Below are positions 1 to 6,884 of a stretch of 8,124 nt of DNA, one piece after another. The stretch is from Comamonadaceae bacterium (GTDB lineage: Bacteria; Pseudomonadota; Gammaproteobacteria; Burkholderiales; Burkholderiaceae_C), in assembly GCA_947374105.1 (NCBI GenBank), contig CANCAO010000056.1, positions 1 through 8,124 on the forward strand, read 5' to 3'. The position numbers and the translations under genes were made by a program. Under the pieces are notes generated by a model. That model worked only from the letters and a program-made list of their open reading frames with translations, did no database searches and was not told where the DNA came from. Within the stretch, counting starts at the first letter, position 1; each line of letters begins with the position of its first letter.

Positions 1-297
1 GTGTTTCTGACGCACCCCATCACCGGGAAGAAAGTGCTGTACGCCAACCCCGGCTACGCCATGCGCATCAATGAACTGCCGCAAGACGAGAGTGATCGCG
101 TGTTGAAATTTTTGTTTGAGCACCAGTTGCAGCCCAAGTACCAGTACAAGCACCGCTGGCAGGTGGGCGATGTGCTGATGTGGGACAACATGGGCACGCT
201 GCACAACGCGGTGCCCGACTACAGGCCTGATGAGCACCGCTACATCAAGCGTTGCCAGGTCATGGCCAATCGTTATTTTGAAAAAACTGCGGCATGA
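1..297 (+). CDS. TauD/TfdA-family 2-oxoglutarate- and Fe(II)-dependent dioxygenase, C-terminal fragment
   Basis: This is the last 98 codons of a gene that begins upstream of the window. The GTG at base 1 is almost certainly internal, because the family is normally about 280-300 residues. Visible family marks, numbered in the fragment, are THPITGKKVLYAN (residues 4-16), typical of TauD-like enzymes, and WDNMGTLHNAV with His68 as the distal Fe(II)-binding histidine. Arg80 and Arg84 (RYIKR) match the arginine pair that binds the 2-oxoglutarate carboxylate in TauD. The first His and the Asp of the iron triad would lie in the missing part. Such enzymes hydroxylate sulfonates, aryloxyalkanoates and other carboxylates in the cytoplasm, releasing succinate and CO2. 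The stop overlaps the next start as ATGA (294-297), so translation of the two genes is probably coupled. Family assignment is firm; substrate is unknown. Confidence 0.88.
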   Translation: MFLTHPITGKKVLYANPGYAMRINELPQDESDRVLKFLFEHQLQPKYQYKHRWQVGDVLMWDNMGTLHNAVPDYRPDEHRYIKRCQVMANRYFEKTAA

Positions 298-1220
298 AGC
301 TGATTACTTATCGCCAGGGCGATGGCCCCATTCAAACCGGTGTGGTGTTGGATGATCGCGTGTTGGACATCAGCGCGTGGTTGGCTGAATTGCCCATCAG
401 CATAGAGGCTGAAAGCCACAACACGGCCAACGGCATCGCCCCATCCTCTGGCGGCATCATGCGCTGGCTACAGTGCGGCCCTGACGCGATTGAGAAACTG
501 ACGGCCCATGTGGCGCACGCGTCGCAGCAACTCAACGTCAGTTTTGACCGATTCAGTGAAGTCACGCTCTACGCCCCCGTACCCCGCCCCGGAAAAATCA
601 TGGGTGTGGGGCGCAACTACGCCGACCACGCCAAAGAAACCGGCGTCACGCCGTTTGAAAAACCCCGCATCATCTTCAAAGTGCCCTCCTCCGTGGCCGC
701 AGCCAACGCCGACGTTCCGCGACCGACGGCAGTGAGCAAGATGGATTTTGAAACCGAGTTGGCCGTGGTCATCGGCGGCTACGGCAAAAACGTGGCCGAG
801 TCCGACGCTATGGCGCTGGTAGCGGGCTACACAATCTTAAACGACGTGAGCGCGCGTGAATTCCAGTTTGACGTGTCCCCGCCCCAAACCACCTTTGCAA
901 AAAGCATGGACGGCTTCGCCCCCATGGGCCCCTGGCTGGTGACGCGTGATGAGATTGCCGACCCACAAACGTTGGAGTTGATTTGCACGCTCAACGGTCA
1001 GCAAATGCAGTACGGCCACACCGCCGACATGCTGTTCCCTGTGGCCACTTTGATCGCCTACCTGTCGCAGTTCATGACGCTGGAGCCCGGCGACGTGATC
1101 GGCACGGGCACGCCTGCAGGCATTGGCGCTTTTCGCAAACCGCCGATCTATCTGGAACCCGGCGACCGGCTGCGCATGGAAATTTCACACATAGGTGTGA
1201 TGGAACACAAAGTTATTTGA
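294..1220 (+). CDS. Fumarylacetoacetate hydrolase (FAH) family protein
   Basis: A 308-residue member of the FAH superfamily, whose enzymes hydrolyse, hydrate or decarboxylate beta-diketone-like acids such as acylpyruvates, fumarylpyruvate and 2-oxo-hept-3-ene-dioate. An N-terminal domain (about 1-95) precedes the catalytic beta-roll domain (about 98-308). Catalytic-domain marks are KIMGVGRNYADH (101-112), the acidic metal ligands Glu153 and Glu155 in DFETELAVVIG, and Asp184 in ILNDVSARE. Lys203 in AKSMDGFAPMGPWL and the TGTPAGIG turn (271-278) complete the pattern. All expected divalent-metal (Mg/Mn) ligands are present, so it should be active and cytoplasmic. It starts inside the stop of the dioxygenase gene (ATGA), and its own stop at 1218-1220 abuts the receptor gene, so it is the middle of a tight operon. 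The exact reaction cannot be told from sequence alone; acylpyruvase-like hydrolysis or enoate hydration are both possible. Confidence 0.93.
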   Translation: MKLITYRQGDGPIQTGVVLDDRVLDISAWLAELPISIEAESHNTANGIAPSSGGIMRWLQCGPDAIEKLTAHVAHASQQLNVSFDRFSEVTLYAPVPRPGKIMGVGRNYADHAKETGVTPFEKPRIIFKVPSSVAAANADVPRPTAVSKMDFETELAVVIGGYGKNVAESDAMALVAGYTILNDVSAREFQFDVSPPQTTFAKSMDGFAPMGPWLVTRDEIADPQTLELICTLNGQQMQYGHTADMLFPVATLIAYLSQFMTLEPGDVIGTGTPAGIGAFRKPPIYLEPGDRLRMEISHIGVMEHKVI

Positions 1221-1225
1221 TGAGG
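1221..1225 (+). promoter_or_regulatory. Ribosome binding site that decides the Bug receptor start
   Basis: TGAGG ends nine bases before the ATG at 1235. The alternative in-frame ATG at 1220 overlaps the FAH stop but has only an A/T-rich stretch without a purine-rich site upstream, and it would put five extra residues (MRHSV) before the Lys-Lys start of the signal peptide. The site therefore favours 1235, although coupled initiation at 1220 is not excluded. Confidence 0.5.
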
Positions 1226-1234
1226 CATTCGGTC

Positions 1235-2218
1235 ATGAAAAAATCTTTCTTAAATCTCGCCTTGCTGGCCGTGCTGAGCAGCACCCACCTAACCCCCGCG
1301 CTGGCTGCAGACCCTTACCCCACCAAGCCGATCCGCCTGCTGGTCGGCTTTGCCGCAGGTGGGCCAACCGACGTGATTGCCCGTGTACTGGCCAAAGACA
1401 TGACGGCCACGCTAGGCCAATCCATCATCGTCGAGAACAAGGCCGGGGCCAGCTCCATGATTGCCACACGTGAGGTGCGCAACGCCGCCCCTGATGGCTA
1501 CACCTTGTTGTTTTCATCCCTGGGCATGAACGTCAACCCTATCCTCTTGGGGGATCAGGCGGGCTACAACCCAAAGACCGATTTCACCCCCATCTCCAAC
1601 GCGGCCAACCTGCCGCTGGTGATGGTCAACGCCTATGACGCGCCCTTGAAGTCGGTAGGCGATTTGCTCAAAAAAGCGCGCAGCAAGCCTGAGGCCGTGA
1701 GCTTTGCCTCATCGGGCAGCGGCGGCTCCGGCCACCTGGCGGGCGAGCTGTTTGCCACGCTCGCCAAAAGCAAAATGCTGCACGTGCCCTTCAAAGGCAA
1801 CGCCCCGGCCTTGCTGGACGTGATGGCCAATCGGGTGGACTTCATGTTCTACCCCGTCATTGGCATTGCTGAAAATGTGGCGGCCAAGCGCGTCAACATC
1901 TTGGCGGTGGGCACGGCCAAGCGGCTCGCTCAGTTCCCCGACACGCCCACCATGTCGGAGTCCGGCTTTCCCGGCTTTGAAGAAACAGCGCCGTGGGTCG
2001 GCCTACTAGCCCCAGCCAAAACAGCGCCCGCCATCGCCAACGCCTTGCACGACGCCATGGTGAAAGCACTGGCCAAGCCCGAGGTGCGACTGCAACTAGA
2101 AAAACTCGGCGCAGTCATCGTGGGCGACACACCGGCGGAGTTCGCCGCCTTCCTCAAGCGCGACTATGACCGCTGGGAGAACGTCATCAAAGCCGCTGCC
2201 ATCAAGCCTGAAAACTAA
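1235..2218 (+). CDS. Bug/TctC-family periplasmic tripartite tricarboxylate transporter substrate-binding protein
   Basis: A 327-residue receptor, the usual length for the Bug family. The signal peptide has a Lys-Lys n-region, a hydrophobic core (about 5-18) and a PALAA c-region, with cleavage likely after Ala24 or Ala25; the mature protein begins near DPYPTKPIRLLVGF. The family signature GFAAGGPTDVIAR lies at 38-50, followed by DGYTLLF, the HVPFKG strand and the late FPDTPTMSESG motif. These proteins bind carboxylates such as citrate, aspartate, nicotinate or aromatic acids in the periplasm and pass them to a TctA/TctB membrane pair. No membrane subunits occur here, which is normal for the many orphan Bug genes of Burkholderiales. 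I chose the start at 1235 for its ribosome binding site and signal peptide. Its place between catabolic enzymes suggests it imports, or senses, their substrate. Confidence 0.93.
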   Translation: MKKSFLNLALLAVLSSTHLTPALAADPYPTKPIRLLVGFAAGGPTDVIARVLAKDMTATLGQSIIVENKAGASSMIATREVRNAAPDGYTLLFSSLGMNVNPILLGDQAGYNPKTDFTPISNAANLPLVMVNAYDAPLKSVGDLLKKARSKPEAVSFASSGSGGSGHLAGELFATLAKSKMLHVPFKGNAPALLDVMANRVDFMFYPVIGIAENVAAKRVNILAVGTAKRLAQFPDTPTMSESGFPGFEETAPWVGLLAPAKTAPAIANALHDAMVKALAKPEVRLQLEKLGAVIVGDTPAEFAAFLKRDYDRWENVIKAAAIKPEN

Positions 2219-2235
2219 AGTGCCCGAGAACTGAC

Positions 2236-3411
2236 ATGCCCTTCAGCGCCGCATCCGCCTACGCGATTGAAGACCTACGCCGTGCGGCCCAGCGCCATTT
2301 GCCGCGCGCGATTTTTGATTTTTTTGATGGCGGCGCAGAAGACGAGTTGACACTGCGTGACAATCGCGCCGCCTTTGCGCGCCTGCGCTTGATGCCCCGC
2401 GTGTTGCGTGATGTCTCGGTCATCAACACTGGCATTGACTTGCTCGGCAAGCCCGCCGCCCTGCCCATTGCCATCGCCCCCACCGGCGCAGTGGGCTATG
2501 GTCGGCCGGGCGGTGACATTGCCATTGCGCGCGCGGCGGCGGCAGCGGGCATTCCCTACACCCTGTCCAGTTCCGCTACGGCATCCATCGAGCAGATTGC
2601 CGATGCCGCACCGGGGCGCTTGTGGTTTCAGTCTTACCTCTTCAAAAATAAAAGTTTCCAGAGCGCACTGATCGAGCGCGCCAGGGTGGCCGACTATGAG
2701 ACCTTGATGATCACCGTGGACTTGCCCGTGGGCGGCAAGCGCGAGCGTGACCAGCGCAATGATTTCTCAGTCCCCTTCAAGTTGACCCCCAAAAACACGC
2801 TGGACTTTGCCCTGCACCCAGCTTGGGTATTGAGCGTCTTGCGACGCGGCCTGCCGGTGATGGAAAACCTGCGTGAGTTGGAGCTGGTCAACCCAAAACC
2901 CTCTTCCACGGCATCCGCCTCGGCCATTGCCACATCAGTCGGCAAAAACTACGACACAGCCTTCGACTGGGATGCGCTGCAAAAGCTACGCGACCAGTGG
3001 CCGCGCAAACTCATTGTCAAAGGCGTGCTGCACCCCGCCGATGCGCAACGCCTAGCCGACATGGGCTGCGATGCCGTGGTGGTGTCCAACCACGGGGGCC
3101 GCCAATTGGACGGCGCGGTGGCCACACTGGACGCTTTGCCGGGCGTTGTTCAAGCCATCGGTGGGCGCATTCCCGTCCTGCTGGACGGCGGCATTCGCCG
3201 AGGCAGCGACATCGTCAAAGCCTTGGCCTGTGGGGCTCAAGGTGTACTGCTGGGGCGGGCCACGCTGTATGGGGCGGTAGCTGGTGGTCAAGCTGGAGCC
3301 GAGCGGGCAATTGCCATCCTCAAAGACGAGTTAACCCGCACCATGCAGCTGTGCGGTATGCGCACGATTCAGGAGATTGAGGCGGAGCTGCTCTTCGAGC
3401 CGAAGAGATAA
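2236..3411 (+). CDS. FMN-dependent alpha-hydroxy-acid dehydrogenase (L-lactate/mandelate dehydrogenase family)
   Basis: A 391-residue TIM-barrel flavoenzyme of the family that includes LldD, MdlB and glycolate oxidase; it oxidises an L-2-hydroxy acid to the 2-oxo acid. Visible conserved parts are FDFFDGGAEDE (27-37), the APTG FMN-contact segment, WFQSY with Tyr134 matching the active-site Tyr129 of glycolate oxidase, and Lys262 in LIVKG. His286 in SNHGGRQLD is the general base, and the Arg of that motif binds the substrate carboxylate. LLDGGIRRGSD and LLGRATLYG form the FMN phosphate site. Phe27 stands where glycolate oxidase has Tyr24, which bears on substrate preference. The length matches the family and no membrane loop is evident beyond the usual variable region around 175-215. 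A weak GAGAA site precedes the ATG, and a 17-base gap follows the receptor gene, so it is the last gene of the plus-strand operon. Substrate is unknown: lactate, mandelate, glycolate and a pathway-specific hydroxy acid all remain possible. Confidence 0.93.
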   Translation: MPFSAASAYAIEDLRRAAQRHLPRAIFDFFDGGAEDELTLRDNRAAFARLRLMPRVLRDVSVINTGIDLLGKPAALPIAIAPTGAVGYGRPGGDIAIARAAAAAGIPYTLSSSATASIEQIADAAPGRLWFQSYLFKNKSFQSALIERARVADYETLMITVDLPVGGKRERDQRNDFSVPFKLTPKNTLDFALHPAWVLSVLRRGLPVMENLRELELVNPKPSSTASASAIATSVGKNYDTAFDWDALQKLRDQWPRKLIVKGVLHPADAQRLADMGCDAVVVSNHGGRQLDGAVATLDALPGVVQAIGGRIPVLLDGGIRRGSDIVKALACGAQGVLLGRATLYGAVAGGQAGAERAIAILKDELTRTMQLCGMRTIQEIEAELLFEPKR

Positions 3412-3439
3412 GCGTTCAATCTGAGCCTGACCTGTCCTC

Positions 3440-3465
3440 AGCTTGTCGAAGGGCTTCGACAAGCT
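3440..3465. repeat. Palindromic dispersed repeat between convergent genes (REP-like), possible bidirectional terminator
   Basis: The arms AGCTTGTCGAAG (3440-3451) and CTTCGACAAGCT (3454-3465) are perfect 12-base inverted copies around GG, followed by CAGCCCGAACG. This core, often seen as a spurious peptide like FGLSLSKPFDKLRTG when read through, is one I recognise from many proteobacterial genomes as an intergenic repeat. It fills most of the 74-base gap between two convergent stop codons. As RNA it would form a stable hairpin on either strand, but no T-tract follows, so termination activity is inferred. Confidence 0.75.
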
Positions 3466-3485
3466 CAGCCCGAACGATGTGTATT

Positions 3486-4499
3486 TCATTTCGCCTTTAT
3501 TCCCGCCGCGTTTGCCACGTCTCGCCATTGGGTGAGTTCATGACCCAAGGTGCGTTGAAAATCAGCCGGTGAGCCGCTGATGGCCTCGGCTCCCTCATGC
3601 ACTAGCCGTGAACGCACTGGGTCGCGAGCAGCAGCTTCATTGATGGCCTGATTGAGCTTGTCAACAATCGCCTTGGGCGTGTTTGCCGGGGCCAATACAC
3701 CCCACCAGGTGGTGATGTCCACATTGCCCAAGCCCGACTCCGCCAAAGTGGGTGTGGTCGGGAACAAGGCGGAACGTTTGGCCCCTGTCACCGCCAGCAG
3801 CTCAACCCGGTGGTCCTGCACATACGGCAGGATGGTGGGCACGGTGGCGAAGAATAATTGCACGCGCCCCGCCAGCAAATCCAGCGTGGCCGGGCCGCTG
3901 CCTTTGTAGGGCACATGGGTCATGTCCAGCTTGGTCTTCTGCCGGAACAACTCGCCCGCGAGGTGGTTGATGCTACCGTTACCGGCGGAACAAAAATTGA
4001 CTCCTTGTGCACGCGCAGCCACCGCCGTGCGCAGTTGCGCCAGGGTTTTGACGCCCATCTCCTTGTTGGCCACCACAAGCAAAGGGCCGCGCCCGATCAA
4101 GGCCACCGGCGCGAAGTCTTTGTCCACTTGGTAAGGCGCTGTGCCCTCAGTCACCGCGTTGGTCACAAAGGTAGAAGTGGCAAACAGCAAGGTGTAGCCA
4201 TCTGCCTGCGCCTTGGCCACCATATTGGCCCCGATAGAGCCACCACCGCCACCCTTGTTGTCCACCACCACGGGCTGGCCCAGCTTGTCTGCCAACGATT
4301 TGGCAATGTCGCGCGCGATGCTGTCCGTGCCGCCACCCGCCGCGAAGGGCACGATCAGGGTGATGGGGCGTGAGGGGTAGGCTTGCTGCGCGTTGGCCTG
4401 CGTTGCCATGAGCGGGGTCAAACCAATGGACGCCATGAGCGCCCACAGTGGCAAGCTCACCCGAAATTTGAAGTGGAATAGAAAATGAGAATGCTTCAT
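3486..4499 (-). CDS. Bug/TctC-family periplasmic tripartite tricarboxylate transporter substrate-binding protein (second copy)
   Basis: A 337-residue receptor of the same family as the plus-strand copy but clearly diverged from it. The N-terminus has a basic and histidine-rich n-region (1-13), a hydrophobic core (about 15-33) and the cleavage site ANA-QQ after Ala37. The family signature PFAAGGGTDSIAR lies at 51-63, followed by an unusual run of five glycines in NKGGGGGSIGAN, DGYTLLF, NHLAGELF, HVPYKGSGPA and FPTTPTLAESG. All elements of a working receptor are there. It is the last gene of the minus-strand operon, 34 bases after the amidohydrolase stop, and converges on the FMN dehydrogenase. 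No TctA/TctB genes accompany it. The ligand is probably an organic acid handled by the two upstream hydrolases; that is inference from context. Confidence 0.93.
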   Translation of the reverse strand: MKHSHFLFHFKFRVSLPLWALMASIGLTPLMATQANAQQAYPSRPITLIVPFAAGGGTDSIARDIAKSLADKLGQPVVVDNKGGGGGSIGANMVAKAQADGYTLLFATSTFVTNAVTEGTAPYQVDKDFAPVALIGRGPLLVVANKEMGVKTLAQLRTAVAARAQGVNFCSAGNGSINHLAGELFRQKTKLDMTHVPYKGSGPATLDLLAGRVQLFFATVPTILPYVQDHRVELLAVTGAKRSALFPTTPTLAESGLGNVDITTWWGVLAPANTPKAIVDKLNQAINEAAARDPVRSRLVHEGAEAISGSPADFQRTLGHELTQWRDVANAAGIKAK

Positions 4500-4533
4500 G
4501 GTTTCAGCTCGTTCAACCCATCGATTTCAGACA

Positions 4534-5454
4534 TCAAAAGTCATACAGTGCTTGTGGATTCAACACCAAAATCTTATGGAATGTAGCCGCATCGCCCACC
4601 CATTCGTTCAGGCGGTTCAGTGCCCGGCCATCGTTGATGGGGTTGAAGGTTTCAATCTCGTCCAAGCGGCGCGGCTTGCCTGGTTTGGCACCGGGGTGCG
4701 GCCAATCACTGCCCCACAGCATGCGGTCCGGGTTGGCCGCGATCAGCGCTTGCACCAAGGGCCGTACATCGTCGCAATCTGGCAGCTCAGAGATACGGTG
4801 CGGTGCCGACAGCTTGACCCACACCTTGCCTGCACGCACGAGCTTGAGCAAAACATCAAAGCCCGGTTGATCCACACCCAAGGCGGCCGGTGCGCGGCAA
4901 AAATGGTCCACTACCAAGGGAATTGGCAAGGCCGCAATCTCGTCTTGCAGCGACACCACCACGCTCAGTTGCGTGTACATCTGCAAATGCCAGCCCAGCG
5001 GAGCCACCCGCGCACAGGCCCAGCGCAGTTGCTCTGCGGCCAATAGCGGGTCACTAACACCCGTGGTCTCCAGATTCAAGCGCACACCACGTACACCGGC
5101 CGCGTGCATGTCGCTCAGTTCAGCATCAGTGGTAGCCGTATCAATCACCGCCACACCGCGCGCACGTCCGCCGAGTTGTTGCAAGGCGTCCACCGTGCAG
5201 TCGTTGTCAGCGCCATACGGGCTGGGGTGCACGATGACCACCCGCTCCAAGCCCAAATGCGCCTGCAAGGCCAACAGCTCGGCCACCGAGGCGTCGCCCG
5301 GCGTGTATTGGCGATCCGCAGCGAATGGAAACTTGTTCAACGGACCAAACACATGCGTGTGGCAATCGCAGGCCAGCGCGGGCATGGTGAAGTTCAAGAC
5401 TTCATGGGTCGCGCCGTGAAGCGCAAGCGGTGTGGGGCTGGGTGAGGTTGTCAT
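4534..5454 (-). CDS. Amidohydrolase-2 family protein, 2-pyrone-4,6-dicarboxylate hydrolase (LigI)-like, COG3618
   Basis: A 306-residue TIM-barrel hydrolase. CDCHTHVFGP places the HxH motif at His32 and His34, and the other barrel residues are His184 in VVDHFCR and Asp250 in LWGSDWPHP, with His253 next to it. This set, with the VHPSPYGADN loop (75-84), Arg122/Arg125 in VRGVRLN, Tyr160 and Arg220 in LSAPHR, resembles LigI, which opens the lactone ring of 2-pyrone-4,6-dicarboxylate and unusually does so without a metal. LigI belongs to the protocatechuate 4,5-cleavage pathway, but no other lig gene is here, so a related lactone or amide of a polycarboxylate is as likely. No signal peptide: cytoplasmic. 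The first ATG has no clear ribosome binding site; Met24 (MPALACDCHTH) is a possible shorter start that keeps the whole domain. It sits 30 bases after the alpha/beta hydrolase gene in the same operon. Confidence 0.88.
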   Translation of the reverse strand: MTTSPSPTPLALHGATHEVLNFTMPALACDCHTHVFGPLNKFPFAADRQYTPGDASVAELLALQAHLGLERVVIVHPSPYGADNDCTVDALQQLGGRARGVAVIDTATTDAELSDMHAAGVRGVRLNLETTGVSDPLLAAEQLRWACARVAPLGWHLQMYTQLSVVVSLQDEIAALPIPLVVDHFCRAPAALGVDQPGFDVLLKLVRAGKVWVKLSAPHRISELPDCDDVRPLVQALIAANPDRMLWGSDWPHPGAKPGKPRRLDEIETFNPINDGRALNRLNEWVGDAATFHKILVLNPQALYDF

Positions 5455-5484
5455 GCAATGGATGTGTCAGAGTTTCAAATGAGG

Positions 5485-6690
5485 TTAGCGCTGGCGTGAT
5501 TGCTCAATCAACCGAAGTTCCCAGGGAATGATGACCTTGGAGAAGATCACGGGATCGGTCCAACCCTTGGGCTCGCGGCCCAAATGACCGCCACTGGGGT
5601 TGATCCAGGCTTCTTTGGGCACATCGCCTGAGCGCATCAGCAGCTCGATATCAGAAATGGGCACTTGGGTGTCTTTAACGCCCGTCACCACCAACATGGG
5701 CGTCGTGGGTTTGCTCAGCAGCTTTTGCGCTTTAAGCGACATACCCGGCATCAAGCGTGCAAGGTCATCAATGCTTTGTGCACCCTCAAACACATTGATG
5801 AATGCGGGGGCCAGATCAAACAAATATTCCCGATTGCCCATCGTGCCTTCGCGCAAGAAACGTTCGGTAAAAAACTCATCCACAGGCGGCGATTGTGCCA
5901 CCGCACCAAGCAGTCGTGCCTTCTCTGTGATGGCCAGCTTGCTGGCCCAATAACCACCAAAACTCACACCCGAAACAATGATGCGCGAACGGTCCACTCG
6001 GGGGTGCTGATGCAGATAGTCCAGCACCGCAGAGAACATGCGCTCAGCCGTGGCATTAACCTTCAGCGGTGCCTGGCCCGTGCCCGGTGAATCCACAGCA
6101 AAGAAACCAACCCCTTGTGCGAGGATTTGCGCGTAGCTCTCAGCCACCGTCTCTTTGCGGCTGTCCAGCCCACTGATGGCCAAAATCAAAGGCACGGGTT
6201 CTTTAGCCTCCTTGGGCAAACGCAAATAGCCCGTGATGGTCTTGCCTTCAAATGGAATGGTCACCACCTCCAGCGGGGGATCCATCGCCTTGGCAGACAA
6301 GAGATAGGCCTGCACGGCGCTCTCATAAGCCGCAATTTTTGCAGGTGAATTGGGGACGGGCCACTGGGCGAAATAGTAAAGACGCCAAGCTTTTTTATAG
6401 GCGGCTGCCGCCTGAGTCGCAGAGCTCGCTGCGCGACCTTGCGCCATGTAGCCCTCAGCCACATGACCCCAGCCACGGGCCCATTCGTCGCGGTCACTGG
6501 TCTTGATGCGGTCAAGCGCTTGGGCGACATCTACAGGGTCTAGTCCACCCAGCGGATAAGCCCCCCGCTGCGCCCTAGCCATGGACTCATGTTTGACCTC
6601 ATCAATGGTGCGCTCGGTCATTTGCGACAACGCACTGCCAAGCTGAAGACTTGTCGCAAAAAAGACCAGCAGAATTTTGAATAAGTTCAT
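5485..6690 (-). CDS. Exported alpha/beta hydrolase, FrsA / 2,6-dihydroxypseudooxynicotine-hydrolase-like
   Basis: A 401-residue protein if started at the ATG at 6690, which has a G-rich site (6694-6699) just upstream and begins a signal peptide: MNLFK, then a hydrophobic core ILLVFFATSLQLGSA, cleavage near residues 20-22. An in-frame ATG at 6759 would add 23 non-signal-like residues and overlaps the predicted promoter, so I reject it. After an alpha-helical N-terminal domain (about 25-135) comes the hydrolase fold: ISGLDSRKE (172-180, oxyanion-hole side), VDSPGTGQ, nucleophile Ser243 in GVSFGG, Asp340 in GVKDTQVP and His369 in GGHLGRE. The complete triad and the GLDSRKE motif resemble FrsA and the pseudooxynicotine C-C hydrolase, which have the same helical-cap plus hydrolase arrangement. 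Export to the periplasm is predicted, which is unusual for that group. It is the first gene of the minus-strand operon. Ester hydrolysis and C-C cleavage are both possible. Confidence 0.85.
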   Translation of the reverse strand: MNLFKILLVFFATSLQLGSALSQMTERTIDEVKHESMARAQRGAYPLGGLDPVDVAQALDRIKTSDRDEWARGWGHVAEGYMAQGRAASSATQAAAAYKKAWRLYYFAQWPVPNSPAKIAAYESAVQAYLLSAKAMDPPLEVVTIPFEGKTITGYLRLPKEAKEPVPLILAISGLDSRKETVAESYAQILAQGVGFFAVDSPGTGQAPLKVNATAERMFSAVLDYLHQHPRVDRSRIIVSGVSFGGYWASKLAITEKARLLGAVAQSPPVDEFFTERFLREGTMGNREYLFDLAPAFINVFEGAQSIDDLARLMPGMSLKAQKLLSKPTTPMLVVTGVKDTQVPISDIELLMRSGDVPKEAWINPSGGHLGREPKGWTDPVIFSKVIIPWELRLIEQSRQR

Positions 6691-6755
6691 GAACCCCCCA
6701 TGTGAATCGAAGTGGCTGAAGACTTGGCCGACCCGTGCAGACGAAGAGCCAAGCC

Positions 6756-6790
6756 ACATTAGTTTAAAGCGCTATCACTTTCAACTTCAA
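6756..6790 (-). promoter_or_regulatory. Candidate sigma70-type promoter for the minus-strand catabolic operon
   Basis: On the minus strand, TTGAAA (6784-6779) and TAATGT (6761-6756) are separated by 17 bases. An overlapping alternative is TTGAAG (6790-6785) with TAAACT (6766-6761) and an 18-base spacer. Either would start transcription about 60 bases before the hydrolase ATG. The stretch is more A/T-rich than its surroundings and lies just past the intrinsic terminator of the housekeeping block, as expected for an independent promoter. No operator palindrome was recognised. Confidence 0.45.
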
Positions 6791-6834
6791 TTTTCAGTTG
6801 GATGGGGTTCAAGCTCAAGCTCATGTGGACCAAG

Positions 6835-6872
6835 AAAAAAGCCTGTCAGTCGCAAGGAATGACAGGCTTTTT
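6835..6872 (-). terminator. Intrinsic terminator after tRNA-Val
   Basis: A perfect 8-base stem, GCCTGTCA (6841-6848) with TGACAGGC (6860-6867), encloses an 11-base loop. On the minus strand it is followed by six T (A at 6835-6840 on the plus strand), and on the plus strand by five T, so it could work in both directions. It lies 17 bases past the tRNA 3' end and closes the hscA-fdx-dnaQ-tRNA transcript before the catabolic operon begins. Confidence 0.88.
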
Positions 6873-6884
6873 AATACCAATGAA

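Noticed and set aside
983..1234. In-frame upstream extension of the first Bug receptor gene
   Set aside because: It would overlap the FAH gene by over 200 bases and place 84 non-conserved residues before a clear signal peptide; the start at 1235 has a ribosome binding site.
3331..3528. A 65-codon minus-strand open frame across the convergent gap
   Set aside because: Its product contains FGLSLSKPFDKLRTG, the usual translation of the dispersed palindrome, and it overlaps both neighbouring genes.
3858..4373. A 171-codon plus-strand open frame
   Set aside because: Antisense to the second Bug receptor, with a low-complexity His/Arg/Gln-rich product typical of shadow frames.
4498..5046. A 182-codon plus-strand open frame
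   Set aside because: It lies antisense to the amidohydrolase, shows no recognisable domain and no ribosome binding site; it is a by-product of the GC-rich real gene.
6691..6759. N-terminal extension of the alpha/beta hydrolase to the ATG at 6759
   Set aside because: The extra 23 residues would bury the signal peptide, and that ATG overlaps the predicted -10 element; the ATG at 6690 has a G-rich site before it.
6809..6822. Short tandem CAAGCT repeat before the terminator
   Set aside because: Only two six-base units; too short to separate from chance and not tied to any gene.
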